From CAWHHZ01 sp963829355 (lineage in GTDB: Bacteria; Acidobacteriota; Thermoanaerobaculia; Gp7-AA8; JAHWKK01): a DNA stretch of 64,000 nucleotides. Location of the stretch: positions 301,923 through 365,922 of the forward strand of contig CAWHHZ010000001.1 of assembly GCA_963829355.1 (NCBI GenBank). The letters are read 5' to 3'. Of this stretch, positions 37,755-46,205 are shown piece by piece. Every line of letters starts with the position of its first letter. The first letter of the stretch is position 1. Position numbers and translations under genes: made by a program. The notes under the pieces are model-generated. The model saw nothing but the letters and a program-made list of their open reading frames with translations. It was not told where the DNA came from and made no database searches.

Positions 37755-37857
37755 TCACGCCGGAGGCGTGACGGCCATTAGCCGGTGGTAGCGCCGGAGG
37801 CGCAACCGCCGGTCACGTGCCACACCCACACCTCCGCATCCCGGAGGGATGCCGGAT
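37755..37857. repeat. Palindromic element, GGCCATTAGCCGGTGGTAGC family, copy 2 (half)
   Basis: Contains GGCCATTAGCCGGTGGTAGC, then GGCGCAACCGCCGG and GCATCCCGGAGGGATGCCGG, but lacks the mirrored right arm seen at 24921-25150. Truncated by or fused to the element at 37903. Confidence 0.72.
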
Positions 37858-37902
37858 CGAACCACGACGGGACCATCGCCGCTTCGCCTCCCATGTCGCT
37901 CT

Positions 37903-38023
37903 CCGGCACGAGCTGTCGGTTTTCGGCACGAGCTGTCGTTCTACGGCATGAACTGTCAGTCGCTCTGCGCTTCGGCCGACGACCCACTGCTGGCGACTGC
38001 GTAGGTGCCGGTTGGAAACCGCC
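37903..38023. repeat. Direct repeat left of the secreted-protein gene
   Basis: Three units of the type CGGCACGAGCTGTCGGTTT, CGGCACGAGCTGTCGTTCTA and CGGCATGAACTGTCAG, then GCGTAGGTGCCGGTTGGAAACC. A similar block in the same orientation lies at 39165-39296, on the other side of the gene at 38284-39072. The remaining gap to 38283 is less GC-rich and holds only a dubious 32-codon frame (38189-38287). Confidence 0.78.
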
Positions 38024-38283
38024 CCCTCCACGACGTTTCACATCGCGCGGGTGTTTCGAGCTCGGTCTTGTACTGATTCTCGCCGCTGCAGGGACGGCCA
38101 GGGCATGGTGTCCGAATCTGACACTATCTTGTGCCACCACTAACGGCTATAACTTTGCAGAGTTCGTTTGGTCTTTACTCCCCGCGCAATGTTTGATCGC
38201 CCTGCAGAGTCAGTTTGGAGGACCGTGATCGGTACCGCAGTCCACATTGCAGAACGCAGCTTAGATATCAAAGGAGTCTCGGG

Positions 38284-39072
38284 TTGAAAAGTCTCGTATC
38301 CGTCCTGGTAATGCTTCCGATTTTCTGGCCCGTTGGTGCTCAGGAACTGGAAATGGCACTGGTACCCATTGCAATGACCAGTGTAACGATACCCGGTGGC
38401 CACGGGTCCCAATGGAAAACAGCCTTTGTGGCATACAACAGCAGCGACAACGAGGTTTTTGTGCGTTACCTCGATGCCCTCTGCCTGCATATCTCACCCT
38501 GCCCGGAGGGAGTGATGTTAGACCCCAATCACGTGAGCCGGCGCTTCCGGTGGGCGCAGGGGCCAGACGCTGGAAGCAGCACCCCCCACGGGGTTCTGAT
38601 CTACTACGCACCTGAAGAGGCTGAGGATCTTCATTTTCACTTGCGCATCCGGGACATCACACGGGAGGCAGAGTCTGCCGGAACGGAAATCCCGGTTGTG
38701 CGAGAGACCGAGTTTCGGTCCGAAGCGATTCACCTGCTCGAGATTCCGACTGCTGCGCCCTTTCGAAGCCACCTGCGTCTCTACGGACCAGATGGAGTCG
38801 GAGGAAGCTTTCTGATCAGTTTCTTTGATCAGGACACAAACCTACTGATTGCTCAGGAGGAAATCGTGCTGGAACCGCACGTTTCCGGCTTCAGCCGGTT
38901 TTTTCCCGACTACGCAGAAATTGCGCGAATTACCGAGCGCCACCCCGCGCTCCAGAATTCTGATCACTTTCGAATTGCGATCGAACCGATCATGCCAGGG
39001 TTTCGATTCTGGGCATTTGTCAGCATCACCAATAACGAAACCCAACAAGTGACTGTCGTGACGCCGCAGTAA
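38284..39072 (+). CDS. Secreted protein of unknown function (TTG start)
   Basis: Protein of about 262 residues. I choose TTG 38284 because AAAGGAG (38270-38276) lies seven bases before it and the product then starts with a signal peptide (KSLVSVLVMLPIFWPVGAQE). The frame is also open from ATG 38215. The body looks all-beta, with alternating strands and a segment FRSHLRLYGPDGVGGSFLISF that recalls the extracytoplasmic end of the giant membrane protein at 42418-45570. The gene is visibly less GC-rich than its neighbours and sits between two direct repeats, which suggests acquisition as a unit. No known family recognised with confidence. Confidence 0.75.
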   Translation: MKSLVSVLVMLPIFWPVGAQELEMALVPIAMTSVTIPGGHGSQWKTAFVAYNSSDNEVFVRYLDALCLHISPCPEGVMLDPNHVSRRFRWAQGPDAGSSTPHGVLIYYAPEEAEDLHFHLRIRDITREAESAGTEIPVVRETEFRSEAIHLLEIPTAAPFRSHLRLYGPDGVGGSFLISFFDQDTNLLIAQEEIVLEPHVSGFSRFFPDYAEIARITERHPALQNSDHFRIAIEPIMPGFRFWAFVSITNNETQQVTVVTPQ

Positions 39073-39164
39073 AACAAAGCTCGACGGGACGTGGGCGATT
39101 GATAGTCGCTCGAGTGGCTGGATGTCCCATGCGCCGACTGCCTTCGGATCTCGACTTGTCGCCC

Positions 39165-39296
39165 TACGGCACGAGTTGTCGGTTTAAGGCACGAGCTGTC
39201 GTTCTACTGCATGAGCCGTCATCGCGCAGCCACCTGTCCGCGCCTCTTCTGACGACTGACGACCGACTGCTGCGTAGGTGCCGGTTGGAAACCGCC
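39165..39296. repeat. Direct repeat right of the secreted-protein gene
   Basis: ACGGCACGAGTTGTCGGTTTAAGGCACGAGCTGTCG in the first part and GCGTAGGTGCCGGTTGGAAACCGCC at the end match the block at 37903-38023. A seven-base tandem (CTGACGACTGACGACCGACTG) lies within it. Confidence 0.78.
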
Positions 39297-39337
39297 ACGA
39301 CGCCGGTGGTCGCCGGAGGCGACACACAGCGTTCCTC

Positions 39338-39798
39338 TCATTCCTGCTCGAGTCTCTCGACATCCGCGAGGTCCTGCAGGCGCCCCGACGCCTTTTTGTT
39401 GCGGATCAGATCCTTTCTCGAAAGGACAACTGCTGGTTGGTCGAACAGACGAGCGTCTACGCGTCTGGCCCATGCGTCATCAAACTCGACGCCGTCGATT
39501 GCGGTAAGGATGTCTATCCGCAATGGCTCCACGCCGATCTGGAACACGATGCCGGGTGTGACGAGATCCTTCTCCGTCAGATCGCCCAAGGGTGCGCCAA
39601 ACGCCGCGATTGCTGCAAGGGCCTTGCAGCGTTTTCCTCGGAGGGCCTGATCCAGATGTCGATGTCTTTGGTGGCCCTTACGTGGCCGTGGGCGGCGAGC
39701 GCGTGCGCTCCCACCACGAGGTAGTCAACTCCGTGGGCGGTGAACTCTGACAACAGATCTTTGAAGTCTCGGCTCATCCTGTCCGCCATTCCAGCCAT
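39338..39798 (-). pseudogene. Nucleotidyltransferase-like protein (DUF6036 type), one frameshift
   Basis: The first frame gives FKDLLSEFTAHGVDYLVVGAHALAAHG and KDIDIWI, the usual start of a minimal nucleotidyltransferase fold (GAHALAAHG and D-x-D). The second frame gives LGDLTEKDLVTPGIVFQIG, RIDILTAIDGVEFDDAWARR and the LSRKDLIRNKKASGRLQDLADVE C-terminus typical of these proteins. They join near 39610 if one base is restored, so here a base seems lost. The start is ATG 39798 or 39777. Relatives are often toxins or orphan partners of small antitoxin-like genes. Confidence 0.72.
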
Positions 39799-39925
39799 AG
39801 CAGATTTTCGTCAGCATCCATACGGCCTCCATCCGCTCTCCCGGCGTTGTTCCTTCCCAGGAATCGCGAGGTTCCGGCTCACCCGGACGGATCAGCCGGG
39901 TGGTGATCGATTGATTGGCTTTCAT
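39725..39925 (-). CDS. Small partner protein of the nucleotidyltransferase gene
   Basis: Frame of 66 residues starting at ATG 39925 (MKANQSITTR). Its C-terminal half, MEAVWMLTKICYGWNG then EPRLQRSVVRVHRP, has the pattern of small proteins encoded just ahead of DUF6036-type nucleotidyltransferases. It overlaps the start of that gene, as expected for a coupled pair. GATAAT lies about ten bases before the ATG. Antitoxin function is inference. Confidence 0.6.
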   Translation of the reverse strand: MKANQSITTRLIRPGEPEPRDSWEGTTPGERMEAVWMLTKICYGWNGGQDEPRLQRSVVRVHRPRS

Positions 39926-40002
39926 GACTGAGACGATTATCTCATTTCCTTGTCGGATTGGCTGGATATCGCGTCCTGCACGGGCGATTTTTGCGGCATG
40001 CG

Positions 40003-40103
40003 CGATCTCTCGCACGCTTCGCGGGCTCGCGTGGGGTGGGGAGATCGACCGGACCCCCGGCTGAAGCCGGGGGCTATTACCTTTTGCCCGCTTCGCGGGC
40101 GGG
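40003..40103. repeat. REP-type palindrome, CCCCCGGCTGAAGCCGGGGG family, copy 1
   Basis: A central perfect hairpin CCCCCGGCTGAAGCCGGGGG is followed by GCTATTACC and then GCCCGCTTCGCGGGC. The same units flank the RAYT gene at 51575-52027. The adjacent stretch to 40227 ends in GTCGACTGTCGACTG tandem words. Confidence 0.82.
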
Positions 40104-40227
40104 AGTTTGCGAAGGCGGGACGTTATGCGCTCAGTCCGACCATCAGTTGCTCCAACCGCATCTGGCGACTGCGGGCTGAACAAAAAAAGTTCTTCTGTCG
40201 ACTGACGACCGTCGACTGTCGACTGCC

Positions 40228-41100
40228 TCACAGGTACTTGCCGAGGATGGGGCGGAGCTCTTCGAGGCGCTCGGGGGCGATTGATTCTTTTGGGGTCAGG
40301 ATGGCGTATTTGAGGGCTTCGGAGCAGGCGCAGGCGCGCTCTCTGTCGGCGAGTTTTCCGACCGATCCGCGGATGATGTCGCACGCGGTCTTTGCGTTCT
40401 GCTGGAGGTACTTGATCACCTGCTCGACGCTCACGTCTTCTTCCACGTCGTGCCAGCAGTCGTAGTCGGTCACCAGCGCCATGGTCGCGTAGCAGATCTC
40501 CGCTTCTCTCGCGAGCTTCGCCTCGGTCATCATCGTCATGCCGATGACATCGACTCCCCATGAGCGGTAGAGCACTGATTCCGCACGCGTGGAGAACTGC
40601 GGTCCCTCGATGCAGACGTAGGTACCGCCGTAGTGACTCGCGGCACCGAGCTCCTTTGCCGTCTCCGAGGCGACGTGTGCGACGTCGTGGCAAACGGGAT
40701 CGGCCATCGAGACGTGGACGACGAGGCCGTCGCCGTAGAACGTGTCGATGCGATGCTTCGTGCGGTCGATGAGCTGGTTCGGGAAGACGATGTGGGTTGG
40801 GCGATACCGCTCCTGCATCGATCCGACCGCCGAGGCCGAGAGGATCATCTCGACGCCGAGGAGCTTGAGGGCGAAGATGTTCGCGCGGAAGTTGATCTCG
40901 GTCGGCATCTTCCGGTGACCCTTGCCATGGCGCGAGAGAAACGCCACTGGAACTCCGTCGACTTTTCCGATCGATATCGGGTCCGAAGGCGACCCGTACG
41001 GCGTCTCGATCTCGCGCTCCTCGATGATCTCGAGACCTTCCATCTGATAGAGGCCGGAGCCACCCATGACTCCGATGCGTGGACGTAGTTGTTCGTTCAT
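40228..41100 (-). CDS. mtnP: S-methyl-5'-thioadenosine phosphorylase
   Basis: Protein of 290 residues of the purine phosphorylase family. MGGSGLY near residue 12, RHGKGHRKMPTEINFRANI near 58, SASAVGSM near 88, CIEGPQFSTRAES near 162 and GMTMMTEAKLAREAEICYA near 187 match MTAP. It splits methylthioadenosine with phosphate to adenine and methylthioribose-1-phosphate, recycling methionine sulphur. TACAAT (41107-41112, reverse strand) ends six bases before the ATG, without a Shine-Dalgarno, so the mRNA is probably leaderless. Confidence 0.93.
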   Translation of the reverse strand: MNEQLRPRIGVMGGSGLYQMEGLEIIEEREIETPYGSPSDPISIGKVDGVPVAFLSRHGKGHRKMPTEINFRANIFALKLLGVEMILSASAVGSMQERYRPTHIVFPNQLIDRTKHRIDTFYGDGLVVHVSMADPVCHDVAHVASETAKELGAASHYGGTYVCIEGPQFSTRAESVLYRSWGVDVIGMTMMTEAKLAREAEICYATMALVTDYDCWHDVEEDVSVEQVIKYLQQNAKTACDIIRGSVGKLADRERACACSEALKYAILTPKESIAPERLEELRPILGKYL

Positions 41101-41105
41101 GGGGG

Positions 41106-41142
41106 TATTGTAGTCGTTGGTCGTTGGTCGTTGGTCGTTGGT
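41106..41142. repeat. Tandem repeat, four GTCGTTG units
   Basis: Four consecutive GTCGTTG units (period seven) immediately upstream of the -10 box of the phosphorylase gene. Confidence 0.85.
41107..41112 (-). promoter_or_regulatory. -10 box of the MTA phosphorylase gene
   Basis: TACAAT on the reverse strand, six bases before the ATG at 41100. Confidence 0.5.
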
Positions 41143-41162
41143 CGGTCAGGCGCGACCTCCTT

Positions 41163-41402
41163 ACAGCGCCGCGAAGGCGGCGCGACACAACCTAGCCCAG
41201 CGGCGTAAGCCCTGGGACACAGGGTCATGCAAATCTCCTCAGCCCGCGAAGGCGGGCGACACAAAAGAATCCCGTCGATCCACCCACCCCCCCCTTGTGG
41301 CGGCCGCCTTCGCGGCCTCCGGGGTTGTGCCGGGTGCCGGTGTCCCAGGGCTTACGCCGCTGGGCTAGGTTGTATCGGCCCGCCTGCGCGGGCCTGTAAG
41401 GA
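41163..41402. repeat. 240-bp element with long inverted ends, copy 1
   Basis: Bases 41187-41220 (ACAACCTAGCCCAGCGGCGT...) are perfectly repeated in inverse near 41339-41372. Between them lie GCCCGCGAAGGCGGGC and GCGGCCGCCTTCGCGGCC. The outer flanks are GCGCCGCGAAGGCGGCGC on the left and GGCCCGCCTGCGCGGGCC on the right. A second copy in the same orientation is at 42006-42244; the two bracket the DinB gene. A spare right end is repeated at 41406-41441. Confidence 0.88.
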
Positions 41403-41479
41403 AGGGGTTGTATCGGCCCGCCTGCGCGGGCCTGTAAGGAGGGGTGGTGGTTCGTCTTAACGGATCTTCTGAACCCGCC

Positions 41480-41989
41480 TCACCACGGTCCGGCGTAGTC
41501 GAGCGAGTACGGCTTCGCGTGCGTCTCCAGCCAATGGAACTGCATGCGTGTCAGTTGGCGCAGGTGGAGAAGATCGTGAGCGGCCCACGATGCGAGGAGA
41601 TCGCCGGTGCGCATGGGGCCGAGCTGCGGGTGGCGGTGGGATGCGTCGAGATCGACGGGCGTCATGCGGAGCCATTCGAGCGAAGCCGCTCGCTCGCGCC
41701 GGAGCTCATTCACGACGTCCCGAAAGACCCGGCCAGCGTAGTTTCGCTCTTCGACCCATCCTTCCGGATCGATCCTCGGCCACTCCTGCTCCGGATTCTC
41801 GAGCGTGAGCCTGATGCGGGTGCGGAAATCGTCGCGCTCCTCGTCGAGAAGATGGGAGGCCACCTCGAGAAACGACCATTTGTCAGGTTGCGGTCTCCAC
41901 AGAGCGAGCTCAGGATCGAGATGATCGAGGAGCGCGACGAGCGCAGTTCCGTTGCGCTCGAGAAGCCGGATTGCGTCGATCGTGTCCAT
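41480..41989 (-). CDS. DinB-superfamily (four-helix) protein
   Basis: Protein of 169 residues (start ATG 41989, MDTIDAIRLLERN; a longer frame runs into the repeat). It has the metal-site pattern of DinB_2 proteins: WSFLEVASHLLDEERDDF near residue 50 and WAAHDLLHLRQL near 138. Such proteins include thiol-dependent hydrolases or transferases; no specific substrate can be named. TACTCT (41996-42001, reverse strand) ends six bases before the ATG. The gene lies alone between two copies of a 240-bp repeat. Confidence 0.83.
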   Translation of the reverse strand: MDTIDAIRLLERNGTALVALLDHLDPELALWRPQPDKWSFLEVASHLLDEERDDFRTRIRLTLENPEQEWPRIDPEGWVEERNYAGRVFRDVVNELRRERAASLEWLRMTPVDLDASHRHPQLGPMRTGDLLASWAAHDLLHLRQLTRMQFHWLETHAKPYSLDYAGPW

Positions 41990-42005
41990 GATGGAAGAGT
42001 ACCTC

Positions 42006-42244
42006 ACAGCGCCGCGAAGGCGGCGCGACACAACCTAGCCCAGCGGCGTAAGCCCTGGGACACAGGGTCATGCAGATCCCCCCAGCCCGCGAAGGCGGGC
42101 GACACAAAAGAATCCCGTCGATCCACCCACCCCCCCCTTGTGCCGGCCGCCTTCGCGGCCTCTGGGGTTGTGTCGGTGTCCGGTGTCCCAGGGCTTACGC
42201 CGCTGGGCTAGGTTGTGTCGGCCCGCCCTCGCGGGCCTGTAAGG
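42006..42244. repeat. 240-bp element with long inverted ends, copy 2
   Basis: Nearly identical to 41163-41402, in the same orientation, including the perfect inverted ends (CCTAGCCCAGCGGCGTAAGC and its complement). Differences are a handful of substitutions in the middle. Confidence 0.88.
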
Positions 42245-42265
42245 AGGGTCACCTTTGCGGGTTTC

Positions 42266-42352
42266 TCCTGACCAATGACTCAATGTCTCAATGACCCCAA
42301 CGACCAATGACTGCATCGTCTGACAACCGTCGACTGTCGACTGTCGACTGCC
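42266..42352. repeat. Short tandem repeats (CCAATGACTCAATG, TCGACTG)
   Basis: CCAATGACTCAATGTCTCAATGACC followed by GTCGACTGTCGACTGTCGACTG, both with a seven-base period, upstream of the giant membrane protein gene. Confidence 0.72.
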
Positions 42353-42417
42353 CCTCAGGCATACTGGCGGGACGCCAGCATGCATCGCGCGGGACGCGCG
42401 ACCCACACGACTGTTCA

Positions 42418-45400
42418 ATGACCGAACCCGCCCCGACAAACGCTTCGAGCTCATTCCGATCGCTGCTCATCAATCTTGCTGCCTTCTGCTATGCGGCGGG
42501 GTTCTTCGTCTCGACGAAGAAGTTTCTCGATTTTGCGCCCACTGAACCAGTCGCGATCGGGCGTGTGACGGTCGACGGAATCTCCAAGCTCCAGGACTAC
42601 GTCCGCTTCGGCTTCTTTCTCCTCTTCGTTCCGCTCTTCACACTCCTGCTGATCTGGCTGCTCCCGAAGATCGGGCGGCGCATCACGCGCACTGCGCCTG
42701 CCGCGGCGCCTCTTCGTGTGGTCGCGCTTACGGCATTACCACTCCTGCTCTCGCCGATTCTGTATCTCACGACCTACAAGGAACTGTGGTCCGTTCTGTT
42801 TCCGCCCGTCCTCGCATGGATGATCCTGGCAGGCTGGAGCCTCTACGCACGTTTCGAGAGGTTGCAGAACGTGATTGCCGCCACCGATCGCGCCACGCAC
42901 GCGCTGATCGTCTCCGAGGGGCTGGCGCTGATTCTGTTTCGCTATCTGGCGACGGGGCAGAGGATCGCGCACATTCCGTCGCTCCTGCTCGAGTCGATAT
43001 TCGTCGTGGTTCTTCTCGCCTTGTGGTGGGGCGCCGTCATGGGACTCTCGATTCTCTTCACGCGGCGTGAGCACGCGGCAAACCCGCTTCCGGAGAGAAT
43101 CGCGGGCGGAGCATTTCCGCTGACGCTGTTGCCGCTGGCCGCACTCCTCCCGATCGTGCCTGCTGCTTCGTTCGCCGCTGCTGTGGCGCTCTCGATCGCG
43201 GGATTGGCGGTCTTTACGCTGTCACGAGCTTCGGCTCCCTCGGATCTCGTGATCGAGCGCCTGACGGCGTGGTTCGCGGTTCCCGCGATGCTCTTCGTGG
43301 TCGGCTACGCGGCCGCGGCACATTCGACGGCGTGGATCGATCTCTTCCATCATGGAGAGACGCTGGGACCCGCGTCCGACTACCTTCGAGGAAAGCTGCC
43401 GTACAGCGGCGTCTTCCCTCTTCACGGTCTCCTCCAGAACGGTTTTCTCGACGCATGGCTGATGGAGATCTTCGGCAGATCGATCGATGTCGCGACGATG
43501 CGGACGACGATTCTTCAGGCGCTGATGATCCCGTTGATCTGGGTCGTCTCCTGGGTCTCATTCCGATCGTGGGTCGCCTCCGCGGGAGCGGTCCTGGGTG
43601 CATTCATTCTGGCCGCGGACAACCAACGAGCGCTTCTCGAGATCGCGGTCGTCATCCTTCTGGTGCTCGCGATCCGTGGCGGTCGCATGTTTCCGGTGCT
43701 GCTGGCCGGAGCCGTCTCGGGAGTGGCTCTCTTTTTCAGCTTCGAGATCGGTCTGTACTGCCTCATTGCGGCGCCGGTCTCATTCGTTGCGCTCTGGCTG
43801 ATGGAGCCGTCCCGGGATCGAATCGGACGGGTCCTCTCGAGAACCGCGCTCTTCGCAGCAGGCGTGTGTCTCGGCGCCGCGCCCTTCCTTCTGTGGCTCG
43901 GTTCGAAGGGCCTGGCAGGCGCGTTCTTCACGACGAGCTTCGTCACGATTCCCGGGCTGATCGATGCGACCTGGTCCCTCCCGTTTCCCGACATCGACAA
44001 CTGGTTCTCGAAGCAGATGCCGGCTGAGTCGCTGTTTCAGCTCGCGTGGCACATCCGCTTTGTCATCAACCCGCTGATTCTCTCATTCGCGGTCATCGTG
44101 CTCGGCCTTCGCGCCATCCGGCGGACCGTGTCGATCGACGACCAGGTTCTGGCCGTTCTCGTCGTGTTCGCCACGGTCACGCAGAGAAGTGCTCTGGGAC
44201 GCTCCGACTTTTTCCACCAGTGGTTCGCAGCATTTCTGATCAGTCCCATTCTCGTCGCACTGATCTGGCGGCTCGTCGTTCTTCTCCGCCGTCACGCTCC
44301 CGGCGTCCGCATCGCCGCGACGATCGCAACAGTGGTTCTCATTCCGGTGCTGTTGGTGATCTCCTGGGCACCATCACTGCTCGAGACACGTCTCGAGAGC
44401 ACCGTCGGCTTCAAGGAGCGTCGTGCCGGAACGGCTCCCGACGATCTGGGAGAGGAGAGCAGGCGCCGAATTGGAAAGGTGGTGGCCGCGATCGAAGAGC
44501 GAGTGGGGCGCGACGAGCCGATTTACGATTTCTCCAATCAGCCGGCGCTCTACTTCCTGGCTGATCGTCCGAACCCGACGCGCTTCTACCAGGTTCCAAT
44601 CGTGTCGCCGATCGCACTGCAGCGGGAGGTCGTTCGAGATCTCGAGCGATCGCGGCCCGCTCTGATCGTGATGAGCTCCCCAGACAGCTACGATCGCTTC
44701 GACGGCGTGCTCAACCGCGATCGCGCGCCGCTCGTCGCCTCCTGGATCGAACATCACTACAAACCAGACGTGATGGTCGAGGGGGTCGATCTGTGGGTGC
44801 CACAGAAAACGAAACCCGGCCCATGGACACCTCCCGATCCGGTCCCGGGTCCCGACGCGGTGGCGCTCCGTCCCCAGCCTGCCGGCCGAATGGCTTTCCC
44901 TTCGGTGGGATCAGTCACCGGTGGTGATGGTGCGAGATGGTCCTCGGAGCTGTTCATCCGCAATCCTCACGATGTCCCGGTCGCGTACCGCCTGCGGTAT
45001 GTCACCGCAGAGTCGATCGAGGAGCAGCCGTTCGCGGTCCCTCCGCACGAGGCGCGCCGCATCGAGGACATAGCCCGCAATCTGTTCGGCGTCACCCAGG
45101 AGCTCGGAACGCTCTGGCTCGTCTACGACCAGACTTACCCGCCAGTCACGATGATGGTGACGACACGCGAACCGTCGAGCTCGCGCGGGAGCCATTCAAA
45201 CGCTCTCACTCTTGCGGATGCCGCCGGCAGAGAGCGTCGTGCTGACTCACTTCTGATCCCGGGTCTCGATACCGGCGACTCGGAGCGGATGAATCTCTCA
45301 CTCGTGAACTTCGGCGCGGGTCCTGCGACTGCGCGGATCGCCGTCGTGGATCGCAACGGGTCGCCCCTCGGGACTCCGTACTTCGTCTCCCTGGAGGAGG

Positions 45401-45570
45401 AGAAGGGCTTCCTCGTCAGCGATCTCGCCACGGCACTCGGAGCCGCCCCGGCGCCTGATGGCGGCATCAGGATCACCGTCGACGGCGGCGTCCTTGCGGC
45501 TCGGCTCTCGATTGTCGATAGTGCGACCGGGAGTGCCGGGTCAATTACGGCGGTTCCTGTCGACGAATGA
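42418..45570 (+). CDS. Giant polytopic membrane protein, GT-C glycosyltransferase-like
   Basis: Protein of 1050 residues (start ATG 42418, MTEPAPTNAS; the upstream extension crosses repeats). About a dozen hydrophobic helices span residues 15-670. A periplasmic loop reads HHGETLGPASDYLRGKLPYSG and HGLLQNGFLDAW, the H-x-GE...G-x-x-PY-x-x...HG pattern seen in GT-C-type polytopic enzymes, so glycan or lipid-sugar transfer is a reasonable guess. After a soluble stretch (about 680-800) comes a C-terminal extracytoplasmic region (about 815-1050) of beta-rich repeats (SSELFIRNPHDVPVAYRLRY, MNLSLVNFGAGPATARIAVV). It overlaps the phosphopantetheinyl transferase gene by ATGA. Catalytic residues are not certain. 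Confidence 0.8.
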   Translation: MTEPAPTNASSSFRSLLINLAAFCYAAGFFVSTKKFLDFAPTEPVAIGRVTVDGISKLQDYVRFGFFLLFVPLFTLLLIWLLPKIGRRITRTAPAAAPLRVVALTALPLLLSPILYLTTYKELWSVLFPPVLAWMILAGWSLYARFERLQNVIAATDRATHALIVSEGLALILFRYLATGQRIAHIPSLLLESIFVVVLLALWWGAVMGLSILFTRREHAANPLPERIAGGAFPLTLLPLAALLPIVPAASFAAAVALSIAGLAVFTLSRASAPSDLVIERLTAWFAVPAMLFVVGYAAAAHSTAWIDLFHHGETLGPASDYLRGKLPYSGVFPLHGLLQNGFLDAWLMEIFGRSIDVATMRTTILQALMIPLIWVVSWVSFRSWVASAGAVLGAFILAADNQRALLEIAVVILLVLAIRGGRMFPVLLAGAVSGVALFFSFEIGLYCLIAAPVSFVALWLMEPSRDRIGRVLSRTALFAAGVCLGAAPFLLWLGSKGLAGAFFTTSFVTIPGLIDATWSLPFPDIDNWFSKQMPAESLFQLAWHIRFVINPLILSFAVIVLGLRAIRRTVSIDDQVLAVLVVFATVTQRSALGRSDFFHQWFAAFLISPILVALIWRLVVLLRRHAPGVRIAATIATVVLIPVLLVISWAPSLLETRLESTVGFKERRAGTAPDDLGEESRRRIGKVVAAIEERVGRDEPIYDFSNQPALYFLADRPNPTRFYQVPIVSPIALQREVVRDLERSRPALIVMSSPDSYDRFDGVLNRDRAPLVASWIEHHYKPDVMVEGVDLWVPQKTKPGPWTPPDPVPGPDAVALRPQPAGRMAFPSVGSVTGGDGARWSSELFIRNPHDVPVAYRLRYVTAESIEEQPFAVPPHEARRIEDIARNLFGVTQELGTLWLVYDQTYPPVTMMVTTREPSSSRGSHSNALTLADAAGRERRADSLLIPGLDTGDSERMNLSLVNFGAGPATARIAVVDRNGSPLGTPYFVSLEEEKGFLVSDLATALGAAPAPDGGIRITVDGGVLAARLSIVDSATGSAGSITAVPVDE

Positions 45571-46205
45571 AGATGCAGGTTCCAGAACGGCTCGCGGCGC
45601 TCGTCAGCATCGTGAACGCCGGAGAGGTTTCGGATCCGGTCGCCTGGCTTCATCCCTCCGAACTGGAGATCGGGGAACAGATCGAGCTAGAGAGACGGCG
45701 TAGTGAGTGGATGATGGCGAGGATTGCGGTCAAGCAGCTCGCGATCCGGCTCGGTCTCTGCGACGACCCGTCCGAATGCGTCATCCCGTCGCGGGGGATC
45801 GCTCCTGCTCTCCACATCCACGGCCGGTCGAGCGAGCTGCATCTCTCGATTTCCCACTCAGCCCATCTGGCCGCCGCGGCAATCTCTCCCGCTCCGATCG
45901 GGATCGACATCCAGGTGCGGCGCCCGGTGGACCTCCGATCGCGGCGATTTTTTCTACGGGATGACGAGGAGGATCTGCTGCTGACGAATGATGACGATCA
46001 ACTTCTCGAGCTCTGGAGCGCCAAGGAAGCCGCGCTGAAGGCCGCTGGCGTCACCCGCTATCGGGAAGTATCACTCCACGCTCCTTCCGTCGCTTCCGAT
46101 GGAAGATCATTCGAGTTTCAGGCAGGATCGATGGATGGTCATGTCGAGACCGCGTGGCTGGACGAGCGGCGCGTGGTTCTCGCGCTGGCAAGAGGACGGT
46201 CATGA
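45567..46205 (+). CDS. 4'-phosphopantetheinyl transferase (Sfp type)
   Basis: Protein of 212 residues. ISHSAHLAAAAISPAPIGIDIQ (about 92-115) holds the magnesium-binding Asp of the GIDI/V motif, and LWSAKEAALKAAG (about 152) is the signature of the superfamily. It transfers the phosphopantetheine arm of CoA to a carrier protein. No carrier protein, NRPS or PKS gene is in the window, so the target must be elsewhere. Coupled by ATGA overlaps to both the membrane protein before and the methyltransferase after. Confidence 0.9.
   Translation: MKMQVPERLAALVSIVNAGEVSDPVAWLHPSELEIGEQIELERRRSEWMMARIAVKQLAIRLGLCDDPSECVIPSRGIAPALHIHGRSSELHLSISHSAHLAAAAISPAPIGIDIQVRRPVDLRSRRFFLRDDEEDLLLTNDDDQLLELWSAKEAALKAAGVTRYREVSLHAPSVASDGRSFEFQAGSMDGHVETAWLDERRVVLALARGRS

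Noticed and set aside
38189..38287. Small 32-codon frame overlapping the TTG start of the secreted protein
   Set aside because: No ribosome site, no similarity and too short to support as a gene.
37903..39296. Integron-like cassette with attC sites
   Set aside because: The flanking repeats contain GTTGGAA but not the attC core GTTRRRY/RYYYAAC pair, and no integrase gene is present.
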